DNA of 64,000 bases from Postechiella marina (lineage in GTDB: Bacteria > Bacteroidota > Bacteroidia > Flavobacteriales > Flavobacteriaceae): positions 496,001 through 560,000 of the forward strand of contig NZ_BAABCA010000003.1 of assembly GCF_039538365.1 (NCBI RefSeq), read 5' to 3'. The translations under genes were made by a program, and so were the position numbers. Within the stretch, counting starts at the first letter, position 1; each line of letters opens with the position of its first letter. Below are positions 35,493 to 43,960 of the stretch, piece after piece. The notes under the pieces were generated by a model. That model was not told the DNA's origin and did no database searches. It worked only from the letters and a program-made list of their open reading frames with translations.

Positions 35493-35586
35493 ATACAACA
35501 AAACCAATTTTAAACCACACAAAACACTAATAAACAATACATTGCAAAAATAAAATCAATAGGTTTAGATTTAAAACAGTTTACTT

Positions 35587-36936
35587 TTATTCGTTATTTT
35601 TTTCTTTTTTATCGCTAAAAAAATCTTTTACATCATCAAAGGTTTCTGGCTTGTAAATAAATTCTTTTTCTTTGTTTAAAATAAAGTATGTAGGCGTTCC
35701 TGTAACACCATAAGCATTACCTATTTCGTTATCCCATTTACCAGCTCCATAAACGTGTAAAAACTCAGGGTAACGATACGTTAAATCTTTCCACTTATAA
35801 GGTTCGTCTTCTAAACCAATAGCTACAATTTGTAACATTCCTTTTTCTTTGGAGTTAACAAAGTTTTGTAACTGCGGAACCTCTTCTAAACAATGCGAAC
35901 AAGTACTACTCCAAAATACCAGAATGTAGTGTTTTGCCACATTTAACTCGCTTAGTTTTTTGGTAACAAGCACTTCTTTTTCTTTTATCTCTATAGAAAA
36001 ATCTGGGGCTTTATTGCCTATAGATGTGTTTTGATATAAAATTAAAGCATGTAAAAGTTCTTGATCGTTTAGCGACACAGCTAAATCCATCAAATAATTT
36101 TCTGCTATAAAATTAGCAACACTTTCTAAATTTAAATCGGCCATTTGTTGCCACAAATCTGTTAAAAGTCTTTTTTTAATTTTTACAGGAGCTTTGCTAA
36201 TTACTGCAGTAAAAGCTTTTATATTTTTAATATAACCCGATGCTTCATCTTTAGCATCAGCAGAAATTCCAAACACATAATTAAACATACGCTCAGTTAA
36301 AAAATCTGAACTTTGAAGTATTTCATTTTTAAAATCTACAGCATCAAAATAATGTGTTTTTAAATTAGCAAGATATGTAGTTCCATCTTCTGCTTTATTA
36401 GGTATATATGGCCTGTTAGCCTTAATAAAGTTAAGCGCTATAGTCTCCTTTGCTCCCAACTCGTAATTAGCTTGTGTTTCTCGCTGTGTTTTTAAAATAG
36501 ACTTAAATGCTAAGGTATCTTTATCGCCTTCTCTAAAATACTTACCAATACTATTGGTTACCATAGACATACTATTGGTATAAGATGCTAATAAAGTATT
36601 CTCTAAAGACGATTGAAATGTAACTCCAGTTTCAGAATTAAAAGATAACTCTATATCTTCTTTACCGTTGTAAATAACATCAAAATTATAATCTTCCTGT
36701 GGTACAGCATAAACCAATTTGTAAATACCTTTTGTAACAGTAGAGTCTAACATAAACTCAAACTCTCCTTTTTCGTTTATTTCGGCGTTACTTACGTAAG
36801 TAGAAACCTCTGGGGCCACTTTATATAACAATACGAATTTATAATCTTCTGGAGGAGAAAACACACCTTTTATGGTATGCTGAGCCATAATAATACTTGG
36901 TAATAAAACTGCTAAAGCAAAGAGACGTTTTAACAT
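35587..36936 (-). CDS. TlpA-like secreted thiol-disulfide oxidoreductase
   Basis: With the ATG at 36934-36936, this 449-residue protein starts MLKRLFALAVLLPSIIMAQ, a clean signal peptide; the longer reading adds 19 unlikely residues. The N-terminal region (HTIKGVFSPPEDYKFVLLYK, AEINEKGEFEF) is like the beta-sandwich (DUF4369-type) that precedes many Bacteroidetes thioredoxins. A helical middle follows, then a C-terminal thioredoxin domain with FWSSTCSHCLEEVP (CxxC as CSHC) and cis-Pro in GTPTYFIL. It would reduce disulfides in the periplasm. The gene follows mfd by 31 nt and may be co-transcribed with it, though function links the two poorly. Confidence 0.9.
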   Translation of the reverse strand: MLKRLFALAVLLPSIIMAQHTIKGVFSPPEDYKFVLLYKVAPEVSTYVSNAEINEKGEFEFMLDSTVTKGIYKLVYAVPQEDYNFDVIYNGKEDIELSFNSETGVTFQSSLENTLLASYTNSMSMVTNSIGKYFREGDKDTLAFKSILKTQRETQANYELGAKETIALNFIKANRPYIPNKAEDGTTYLANLKTHYFDAVDFKNEILQSSDFLTERMFNYVFGISADAKDEASGYIKNIKAFTAVISKAPVKIKKRLLTDLWQQMADLNLESVANFIAENYLMDLAVSLNDQELLHALILYQNTSIGNKAPDFSIEIKEKEVLVTKKLSELNVAKHYILVFWSSTCSHCLEEVPQLQNFVNSKEKGMLQIVAIGLEDEPYKWKDLTYRYPEFLHVYGAGKWDNEIGNAYGVTGTPTYFILNKEKEFIYKPETFDDVKDFFSDKKEKNNE

Positions 36937-36967
36937 CGATAATAATTTATAATTTAATAAACAATAA

Positions 36968-39900
36968 TTAAGCCATAATGGGTTTAATGGCATTTAAAGC
37001 TTGGTTTACAGATTTAATATTTTCAAACGTAAGCAATAATCGCAAGCCAGCACGGGTTTGTTTTTCTTTCATTTTACAAATATTAGCATTTGCTTGTACA
37101 AACTTTAATACTTTGGTAAAAGTACCACTTTGGTAAAAATTACTTTGTTGGTCGTTAATAAAATACCCTACAAACTTCCCTTTCTTCATTATAATTTTTT
37201 CAAAGCCTATTTTACTTGCTAACCACTTTATTTGGACACTATTTAATAAATCGGTCACTTGATTTGGCAATTCACCAAAACGATCTATTAATTCCTTTTC
37301 AAAATTATACAACTCGTCTTCGGTTTTTAAGTTATTAAGCTGCGTGTATAAATTTAATCGCTCTGCAATATTATTAACATAACTATCTGGAAAAAGCAAT
37401 TCGAAATCGGTATCAATAGTTACGTCTTTTACATAAACCTTACCTTCTTCTGGCTCGTTATATAAATCTTTAAACTCGTTTTCTTTAAGCTCTTCAATAG
37501 CTTCGTTTAATATTTTTTGATATGTATCGAAACCAATTTCGTTAATAAATCCGCTTTGCTCCCCTCCTAATAAATCTCCAGCACCTCGAATTTCTAAATC
37601 TTTCATGGCTATATTAAATCCGCTACCAAGCTCTGTAAACTGCTCTAAAGCAGAAATACGTTTTCTAGCATCCTCTGTCATCGCAGAATACTCTGGAGTA
37701 ATAAAATAACAAAATGCTTTTTTATTACTACGCCCAACACGCCCTCGCATTTGGTGTAGGTCGCTTAGTCCAAAATTATTAGCATTATTTATAAAAATGG
37801 TGTTAGCATTTGGTACATCAAGCCCGCTTTCTATAATAGTTGTACTTACTAACACATCAAAATCACCATCCATAAAAGATAGCATAAGTTGTTCTAACTT
37901 TTTACCATCCATTTGGCCATGACCAATACCTATTTTGGCATCGGGTACCAAACGTTGAATCATACCTGCAACTTCTTTAATATTTTCTATTCTGTTATGA
38001 ATAAAAAATATTTGTCCGCCACGTTGTATCTCGTAACTTACAGCATCGCGAATATCTTCTTCGTTAAAACGAATAACATGACTTTCTATAGGATATCTAT
38101 TTGGTGGCGGTGTTGTAATGACCGATAAATCTCTCGCAGCCATTAAACTAAACTGGAGTGTTCTTGGTATAGGTGTAGCTGTTAGCGTAAGTACATCTAC
38201 GTTGTCTTTTAAAGTTTTTAGTTTTTCTTTAACAGCAACTCCAAATTTTTGCTCTTCGTCTACAATTAAAAGTCCTAAATCTTTAAATTTCACGTTTTTA
38301 TTAACTAGTTGGTGTGTACCTATTATAATATCTACCTTACCCTGTTCTAGGCGTTCTAATGTTTCGCGTTTTTCCTTTGCTGTTCTAAAGCGGTTTACAT
38401 AATCTACCGTTACAGGAAAATCTTTTAAACGCTGAGAAAATGTTCTAGAATGCTGATATGCTAAAATAGTTGTTGGCACTAAAACAGCCACCTGCTTACC
38501 ATTGTCTACCGCTTTAAAAGCTGCACGAATAGCCACCTCTGTTTTACCAAAGCCAACATCGCCACAAATTAAGCGATCCATAGGGCGTTCGCTTTCCATA
38601 TCGGCTTTAATATCTGCAGTTGCAGTACTTTGATCTGGTGTGTCTTCGTAAATAAACGATGCCTCTAGCTCGTGCTGCATATAACTATCTTCGTTATACT
38701 GATAGCCTTTTTCTGTTTTACGTTTTGCATAAAGCTTAATTAAATTAAAAGCCACATGTTTAACACGCGCTTTTGTTTTTTGCTTTAAGGTTTTCCATGC
38801 GGTGCTACCTAATTTATAAACCTTAGGAGGCTTACCATCTTTACCATTAAACTTAGTTATTTTATGCAGTGAGTGTATACTTAAATAAAGCACATCGCGC
38901 TCGCCATAAACCAATTTTATAGCTTCTTGTTTTTTCCCTTCTACGTCTATCTTTTGAAGTCCGCCAAAACGTCCAATTCCATGATCTATATGCGTAACAT
39001 AATCGCCTATATCTAAATTTGTAAGCTCTTTTAAAGTAATAGCTTGCTTTTTAGCATAGCCATTTTTAAGGTTAAATTTATGATAACGTTCAAAAATTTG
39101 ATGATCTGTATAACATACTACTTTATTATCGTGGTCTATAAACCCTTGGTGTAACGATAAAATAATGGTTTGATAAGCCTTAACATCTAACTGAGAATCG
39201 TCGAAAATATCGTGAAAACGTTTAGCTTGTTGCTCGCTAATGCACGCAATATAATTTACAAATCCGTTGTTTGTATTTGCATTTAAGTTTTCTATTAATA
39301 AGTTAAATTGCTTATTAAAAGATGGTTGCGGAACTGTTTTAAAAACAATTTCGCTTACATCTGTACGTGGTGTAGAGGTTATTTGTCCTGCATCATTAAC
39401 CAAATAATTATTTAAATCTGTAGATCGCTCAAACTCTATAATAGAAAACTCTAATAATTGCTTTTTTAGTAATGTAGAATTACAAAACAGCTCGCTTGGC
39501 TCTGCATGCTTTACATCTGTAGATAGGTTTTTAAAAGCCTCTTCTGCCTTGCCATAAAAATCGTCTATTCTAGAAAAGAATAAATCGGCATTTTTAAAAC
39601 ATATTACTGTTTTTTGGGCAATATACTTTAAAAAGCTCTGTCGCCTTTCGTCTAGTAGTTTATTGGCAACATTAGGAATAATGTTTATTTTTTTTATTTG
39701 CTCTATGGAGAGTTGAGTTTCTACATCAAAGGTTCTAATACTATCTACCTCATCGCCAAAAAACTCTATTCTATAAGGTTCGTCGTTCGAAAACGAAAAC
39801 ACATCTACAATACCACCACGAACAGAAAACTCACCAGGTTCGGTTACAAAATCGACTCTTTTAAATTGGTATTCAAACAAAACTTCGTTAACAAAATCTA

Positions 39901-40357
39901 TAGACAAATTGTCGTTAACACCTATTTTTAAAGTATGTCTTTCTAATTCTTTTCTGGTTACAACTTGCTCGAAAAGCGCATCTGGATACGTAACAATTAT
40001 TGCTGGTTTTTTTCGCGAATTAATACGGTTTAAAACCTCGGCACGTAAAAGCACATTAGCATTATCGGTTTCCTCTATTTGGTAGGGTCTACGGTAACTA
40101 CCAGGATAAAACAACACATCTTTTTCGTTACCAAGTTGCTCTAAATCGTTTAAATAAAAAGCTGCTTCTTCTTTATCGTTAAAAATAATTAAAAAGGGCT
40201 TTTCTGCAGTTTTAAAAGCTTGAGAAATTACAAAAGAAAAAGACGAACCCACAAGGCCTTTTAAATGGGTTTTACTCTGAGATTGGGCAATAGCAGTTCG
40301 CAGATTTTGCATTTGCAAAGTCTGTCCGTAAGATTGCGAGAGGGAAGATTTACTCAC
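36968..40357 (-). CDS. mfd: Transcription-repair coupling factor
   Basis: This 1129-residue DNA translocase removes stalled RNA polymerase and recruits UvrA. Order: UvrB-homology N-terminal modules (about 1-450), an RNA-polymerase-interacting domain around DIGDYVTHIDHGIGRFGG, then RecG-like helicase motifs with Walker A CGDVGFGKTEVA (about 600), the DEEQ box VDEEQKFGV, TATPIPRTLQ and QMRGRVGRS. A C-terminal TRCF domain follows (FPDSYVNNIAERLNLY). The length is normal. The TlpA-like gene lies 31 nt downstream. Confidence 0.97.
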   Translation of the reverse strand: MSKSSLSQSYGQTLQMQNLRTAIAQSQSKTHLKGLVGSSFSFVISQAFKTAEKPFLIIFNDKEEAAFYLNDLEQLGNEKDVLFYPGSYRRPYQIEETDNANVLLRAEVLNRINSRKKPAIIVTYPDALFEQVVTRKELERHTLKIGVNDNLSIDFVNEVLFEYQFKRVDFVTEPGEFSVRGGIVDVFSFSNDEPYRIEFFGDEVDSIRTFDVETQLSIEQIKKINIIPNVANKLLDERRQSFLKYIAQKTVICFKNADLFFSRIDDFYGKAEEAFKNLSTDVKHAEPSELFCNSTLLKKQLLEFSIIEFERSTDLNNYLVNDAGQITSTPRTDVSEIVFKTVPQPSFNKQFNLLIENLNANTNNGFVNYIACISEQQAKRFHDIFDDSQLDVKAYQTIILSLHQGFIDHDNKVVCYTDHQIFERYHKFNLKNGYAKKQAITLKELTNLDIGDYVTHIDHGIGRFGGLQKIDVEGKKQEAIKLVYGERDVLYLSIHSLHKITKFNGKDGKPPKVYKLGSTAWKTLKQKTKARVKHVAFNLIKLYAKRKTEKGYQYNEDSYMQHELEASFIYEDTPDQSTATADIKADMESERPMDRLICGDVGFGKTEVAIRAAFKAVDNGKQVAVLVPTTILAYQHSRTFSQRLKDFPVTVDYVNRFRTAKEKRETLERLEQGKVDIIIGTHQLVNKNVKFKDLGLLIVDEEQKFGVAVKEKLKTLKDNVDVLTLTATPIPRTLQFSLMAARDLSVITTPPPNRYPIESHVIRFNEEDIRDAVSYEIQRGGQIFFIHNRIENIKEVAGMIQRLVPDAKIGIGHGQMDGKKLEQLMLSFMDGDFDVLVSTTIIESGLDVPNANTIFINNANNFGLSDLHQMRGRVGRSNKKAFCYFITPEYSAMTEDARKRISALEQFTELGSGFNIAMKDLEIRGAGDLLGGEQSGFINEIGFDTYQKILNEAIEELKENEFKDLYNEPEEGKVYVKDVTIDTDFELLFPDSYVNNIAERLNLYTQLNNLKTEDELYNFEKELIDRFGELPNQVTDLLNSVQIKWLASKIGFEKIIMKKGKFVGYFINDQQSNFYQSGTFTKVLKFVQANANICKMKEKQTRAGLRLLLTFENIKSVNQALNAIKPIMA

Positions 40358-40640
40358 TTTATTTTATTTTACAGTGTAAATATACGGTTTAGAATTATTT
40401 ATATAATGCTTTACCTACTTTTTGAAGATATTTGTTTAGATTTAGTATTAACAAATTAACTAAAAACCAACTATTTGACCTCAATAATATGTCTAAAATT
40501 TTTATGCTATTTTTAAGTTTATTGTTTAACAAACACAAAGTTAAACCATGTAAATAAAACAAGAATGGCTTACAAAAAAGACCTGAGTGTTATTACTATA
40601 AAAATTTAAAAAAAAGAGTTAAGATTAATTTGTTTTAATT
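40358..40640. other. AT-rich intergenic region upstream of mfd
   Basis: Together with the repeat at 40641-40717 and the leader to 40789, this forms a 432-bp gap between the divergent mfd and TerB-like genes. Apart from mfd promoter sequence, which must lie here, I see no ORF, hairpin or named motif. Confidence 0.5.
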
Positions 40641-40717
40641 GCGTTAGGGATTGAGGCATTTGTTGAAGCTCCTCGTAGAGAGCGACTGCCGAAAGCGCGC
40701 CCCCTGTGGTAACGCCC
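40641..40717 (+). repeat. Palindromic dispersed element, copy A
   Basis: The element begins GCGTTA (40641-40646) and ends TAACGC (40710-40715). It is nearly identical over its first 31 bases, and identical over AGCGACTGCCGAAAGCGCG, to the reverse complement of 59909-60010. The centre is a short GCTC/GAGC hairpin instead of the long one in the other copy. It is notably GC-rich for this genome. The longer GTG reading of the next gene would start inside it, which argues against that start. Confidence 0.85.
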
Positions 40718-40789
40718 AAATATTTAAAATTTCGGTATAAAATCTTAAAAAAAATATGTAGGTTTGCATCACTAAAAAAAGAAAAATAT

Positions 40790-41221
40790 ATGTCGTTTTC
40801 AGATTTATTTGACAGTGGGTTTAAAAAGCGTAATGAGAGTCATTTTGCAGCAATTGTTCGTGTAGCAATGGCAGATGGTATAATTACAACCGAGGAGCAA
40901 CAATTTTTAGATAGATTGGCGCAAAGATTGGAGATTGGAGAAGGAGACTTTAAAGCCATTTTAAAGAATTATGAATCTCACCCTATAAATCCGCCTGCAT
41001 CTTACGACTTGCGTTTAGAGCGTTTGTTCGATTTAGTACGCATGGTACATGTTGATAACATAAAAGAGGATGAAGAGCATACCTTATTAAAAAAGTTAGC
41101 TGTTGGACTTGGTTTTCATGCTGTAAATGTAAAATACATAACAGATAAAGCTTTGACTTTAGTTAAAAATGGTGTTGATTTAGATACTTTTATTGAGGAA
41201 ATAAAAAATATGAATAAATAG
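40790..41221 (+). CDS. TerB-like helical protein
   Basis: This 143-residue all-helical protein has AAIVRVAMADGIITTEEQQFLDRLA and VRMVHVDNIKEDEEHTLLKKLA, two copies of the acidic helix motif (xADGxxxxxE) of the TerB/DjlA-N fold. I use the ATG at 40790 because a GTG 28 codons upstream lies within the palindromic repeat. TerB-like domains bind metal ions or partner proteins; the name does not prove tellurite resistance, and no ter operon is present. A terminator follows. Confidence 0.82.
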   Translation: MSFSDLFDSGFKKRNESHFAAIVRVAMADGIITTEEQQFLDRLAQRLEIGEGDFKAILKNYESHPINPPASYDLRLERLFDLVRMVHVDNIKEDEEHTLLKKLAVGLGFHAVNVKYITDKALTLVKNGVDLDTFIEEIKNMNK

Positions 41222-41244
41222 AAAATAAAATCTATACAATATTT

Positions 41245-41278
41245 AAAGCGCTCGAATTAATTTGGGCGCTTTTTTTTA
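41245..41278 (+). terminator. Terminator after the TerB-like gene
   Basis: AAAGCGC pairs with GCGCTTT, extended by one G-T and one C-G pair, and is followed by a T8 run. It can also serve the convergent gene ending at 41299. Confidence 0.85.
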
Positions 41279-41298
41279 TGGAATATTTTTAGCGGTCT

Positions 41299-42012
41299 TT
41301 AATTATACTTTAGTGTAATTTCTATAGCTCCGTTACCTCCTCTTACACCCCAGTGCCCAGCTTTATTACCCATTAAAACTTTAACAGATTTTACATCTAT
41401 AGGGTTAACTCCAGAAATATCGTGTGTAACAACTCCATCTACAATTAAGAGAGCATACTGACTTGCGTTTATAGAATTAACGCCTCTAGAATCTAATATA
41501 ATTTGCTTTCCTGTTGCTCCAAAATCGCCAGGAGTAACCGATGGATCTATATTTTGATCTACCACTTTGGCTTGTGGGTAAACGTATTGGATAACATCGT
41601 ATATGTTGGCCAATTGATCGAAGTTGTTGTTTTCGTCTAACAAATGCTCTAAACTATACTCTAGGTCATTCTGTGTCATGTGTCCACTTTTAACAATATC
41701 TTTATAAGCAGCTTCTACTTGAATAACAACTAAATTTACGTGTAATTTATTTTCTCCTTTTAGTTTTAAACGCTGAGTATGAAAACCACCCGCACTAAAC
41801 ACCAGTTGGTCATTTTTTTTACAAGCTATAGAAAAATTACCAAGAGCATCTGAAAACACACTTGTTTTAGATTTTTTAGAACTTACCTTAACGCTTTTAA
41901 CTCCATATTTTTTAAAAGCCACTATTTTACCCGTAACCGTGTGCGTTTGAGCAGAACTAAAATTTACCCCAAATACGATAAAAAGAACAACTGCTAAAAA
42001 AGATAATTTCAT
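41299..42012 (-). CDS. Secreted CarboxypepD-like plus TonB plug-only protein
   Basis: This 237-residue protein has a signal peptide ending SSAQ. The first half (HTVTGKIVAFKKYGVKSV, SDALGNFSIAC, LVFSAGGF) is the carboxypeptidase-regulatory-like beta-sandwich that precedes SusC-type receptors. The second half (ALLIVDGVVTHDISGVNPIDVKSVKVL, WGVRGGNGAIEITLK) is the end of a TonB plug domain. The reading frame then stops, with no beta-barrel and no broken barrel sequence downstream. A convergent terminator follows, so this looks like a stand-alone protein rather than a fresh truncation. A role as a barrel-free periplasmic partner is conjecture. Confidence 0.8.
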   Translation of the reverse strand: MKLSFLAVVLFIVFGVNFSSAQTHTVTGKIVAFKKYGVKSVKVSSKKSKTSVFSDALGNFSIACKKNDQLVFSAGGFHTQRLKLKGENKLHVNLVVIQVEAAYKDIVKSGHMTQNDLEYSLEHLLDENNNFDQLANIYDVIQYVYPQAKVVDQNIDPSVTPGDFGATGKQIILDSRGVNSINASQYALLIVDGVVTHDISGVNPIDVKSVKVLMGNKAGHWGVRGGNGAIEITLKYN

Positions 42013-42098
42013 AACTTTAAGTTTAAAAGTTTAACCTCTACTAAGTTAATCAATTAAATTTACACACCATTAAAAAGGGTTAATACAACCTCTTAAAA

Positions 42099-42116
42099 TC
42101 AACTTTTAAAAGTTGA
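42099..42116. promoter_or_regulatory. 18-bp perfect palindrome in the 330-bp divergent intergenic region
   Basis: TCAACTTTTAAAAGTTGA is perfectly self-complementary. It lies in the 42013-42342 gap between the plug-only gene and the fucosidase gene, 87 nt from the former's start. It has the form of a dimeric-regulator operator. The rest of the gap holds AT-rich promoter sequence, including TAATTTTA near 42298, and nothing else I can name. Confidence 0.45.
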
Positions 42117-42342
42117 CATTATATAAACAACTAACAAAATAAACTATATTTTAACACGACTCTTTTAGTTTAAACAAAAAATAAGCTTTCTTAAAATACA
42201 AACTAGAAATTTAGCATTTACAGCCTATTTTACCCTAAAATTAACCAATAGTTCTCTTTTTAAAATCATTAGTTTCCTTAAACGATACACTGTTATATTA
42301 ATTTTACACCTATAATTCAACCAATATCTTACATTTAAAAAT

Positions 42343-43878
42343 ATGAATAACATTGTTAAAGGCTTACTTATAATTTTACTGTTTTGGTCTTGCGAAGACT
42401 CTAAACCAAAAACAGAAACTGCACTAGCTACAAAAACAGACACTACTTACGAAGCAAATTGGGAATCTTTATCTAAACACAATGAAGATCCAGAATGGTT
42501 TCACGATTCTAAACTAGGAATTTATTTTCACTGGGGTTTATATAGTGTTCCTGCTTATGGTTCAGAATGGTATCCTTATAGATTATATAGAGAAAATGAA
42601 TACCCTGATTATAAAGAATTTCACGAAAAAAACTATGGTAAACTTGAAGATTTTGGATATCATGATTTTATACCAATGTTTAAAGCAGAAAAGTTTGACG
42701 CAGAAAGTTGGGCAGATCTTTTTAAAACAGCTGGAGCAAAATTTGCTGGCCCCGTAGCACAACATCACGATGGCTTTGCTATGTGGGATAGTGAAATAAA
42801 CCCATGGAACTCTGCCGATATGGGTCCGAAAAAAGATATTACAGGAGAAATTTTAACTGCAATAAAAAAACGTGGTCTTAAAACCATGACATCGTTTCAC
42901 CATGCTAGACAAAGACAAAGACATGAAGGCGACTCTACAAAATGGGATACTTATAACAGCCATTTTGCATACAACCCTAAGTACCCAACATCGTCTGAAG
43001 ATGCTGATTTAAGAAAATTTTATGGAAACCTTCCTCAAAAAGAATTTGACCAATATTGGTTAGATCAAGTTAATGAAGTTGTAGACAAATATTCTCCAGA
43101 TATGTTATGGTACGACGTTTGGTTAAACCATGTTGCAGAAGATAAAATTGAAGAAATGTCTGCTCACTTTTTTAACCATGGCTTAAAAACAGGGCAAGAA
43201 GGCGTTATTATTGCAAAACATGACGATTTACCTAAAGACATGAGTATTTTAGATATTGAGCAAGGTGGTAAAAAAGATGTTTCTGAAAAAGTTTGGATGA
43301 CAGATATTACGGTTAGCGATAAAGGAAGTTGGTGTTATACCAATGGACAAGTATACAAATCGCCAGAAATGTTACTTAGAAACATGATTGATGTTTGGAG
43401 TAAAAATGGTGTTGTGCTTTTAAATATTTCTCCTTTAGCTGATGGGACAATAAACAAAGAACAACGCGACCTTTTAACTAACGTTGGTGGATGGTTAGAT
43501 GTTTATGGAGAAGCTGTTTACGGTACTAGACCTTTCCATATTTACGGGTTTGGACATGCTAAGGCTGCAGAAGGCGATCATGGCGGACAATCGGCTAAAG
43601 TTAAGTATACCGCTGGCGATGTTAGATTTACAACATCTAAAGATAAAAAATCACTTTATGTATTTTTATTAGGAAAACCTAAAGCGGGTACAAAAATATC
43701 TTTAGGAAAAATGAACAATATTGGATACGGTCCTGCCTCGCCAGTAAAGCGTATTGTAGAGTTAAAATCTGGTAAAGAAGTTAAGTGGAACAAAACAGAG
43801 AGAACTTACTCTTTTACTGTACCAGAAGGTGTTGAATTAAGTAGCTTAGCTAATGTGTTTAAAATGGAATTAGAATAA
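42343..43878 (+). CDS. Alpha-L-fucosidase lipoprotein (GH29)
   Basis: This 511-residue glycoside hydrolase family 29 enzyme releases L-fucose from glycans. The signal peptide ends in a lipobox (LFWSC, Cys17), so it is membrane-anchored. KLGIYFHWGLYSVPAYGSEW is the GH29 N-terminal signature, VAQHHDGFAMWDS binds substrate, and MLWYDVW places the likely nucleophile at Asp258. A C-terminal beta-sandwich starts near 400. No SusC/SusD pair or other polysaccharide-utilisation genes flank it, so it looks isolated. Confidence 0.94.
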   Translation: MNNIVKGLLIILLFWSCEDSKPKTETALATKTDTTYEANWESLSKHNEDPEWFHDSKLGIYFHWGLYSVPAYGSEWYPYRLYRENEYPDYKEFHEKNYGKLEDFGYHDFIPMFKAEKFDAESWADLFKTAGAKFAGPVAQHHDGFAMWDSEINPWNSADMGPKKDITGEILTAIKKRGLKTMTSFHHARQRQRHEGDSTKWDTYNSHFAYNPKYPTSSEDADLRKFYGNLPQKEFDQYWLDQVNEVVDKYSPDMLWYDVWLNHVAEDKIEEMSAHFFNHGLKTGQEGVIIAKHDDLPKDMSILDIEQGGKKDVSEKVWMTDITVSDKGSWCYTNGQVYKSPEMLLRNMIDVWSKNGVVLLNISPLADGTINKEQRDLLTNVGGWLDVYGEAVYGTRPFHIYGFGHAKAAEGDHGGQSAKVKYTAGDVRFTTSKDKKSLYVFLLGKPKAGTKISLGKMNNIGYGPASPVKRIVELKSGKEVKWNKTERTYSFTVPEGVELSSLANVFKMELE

Positions 43879-43901
43879 TTACAAACACATTATTAAAATA
43901 A

Positions 43902-43937
43902 AAAAGCCTAGATTAACTCTTGTTAGTCTAGGCTTTT
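43902..43937. terminator. Bidirectional terminator
   Basis: Perfect 11-bp arms, AAAAGCCTAGA and TCTAGGCTTTT, enclose a loop with an inner TAAC/GTTA pairing. It lies between the convergent fucosidase and M13 peptidase genes. Confidence 0.93.
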
Positions 43938-43960
43938 ACTTTTGCACTACTTAATTTTAC

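Noticed and set aside
40706..40789. Longer GTG start for the TerB-like protein
   Set aside because: The extension begins inside the palindromic dispersed element and codes for a sequence unlike TerB domains; the ATG at 40790 is better.
40790..41221. Tellurite-resistance function
   Set aside because: Only a TerB-like fold is present; there are no terA, terC, terD or terZ neighbours.
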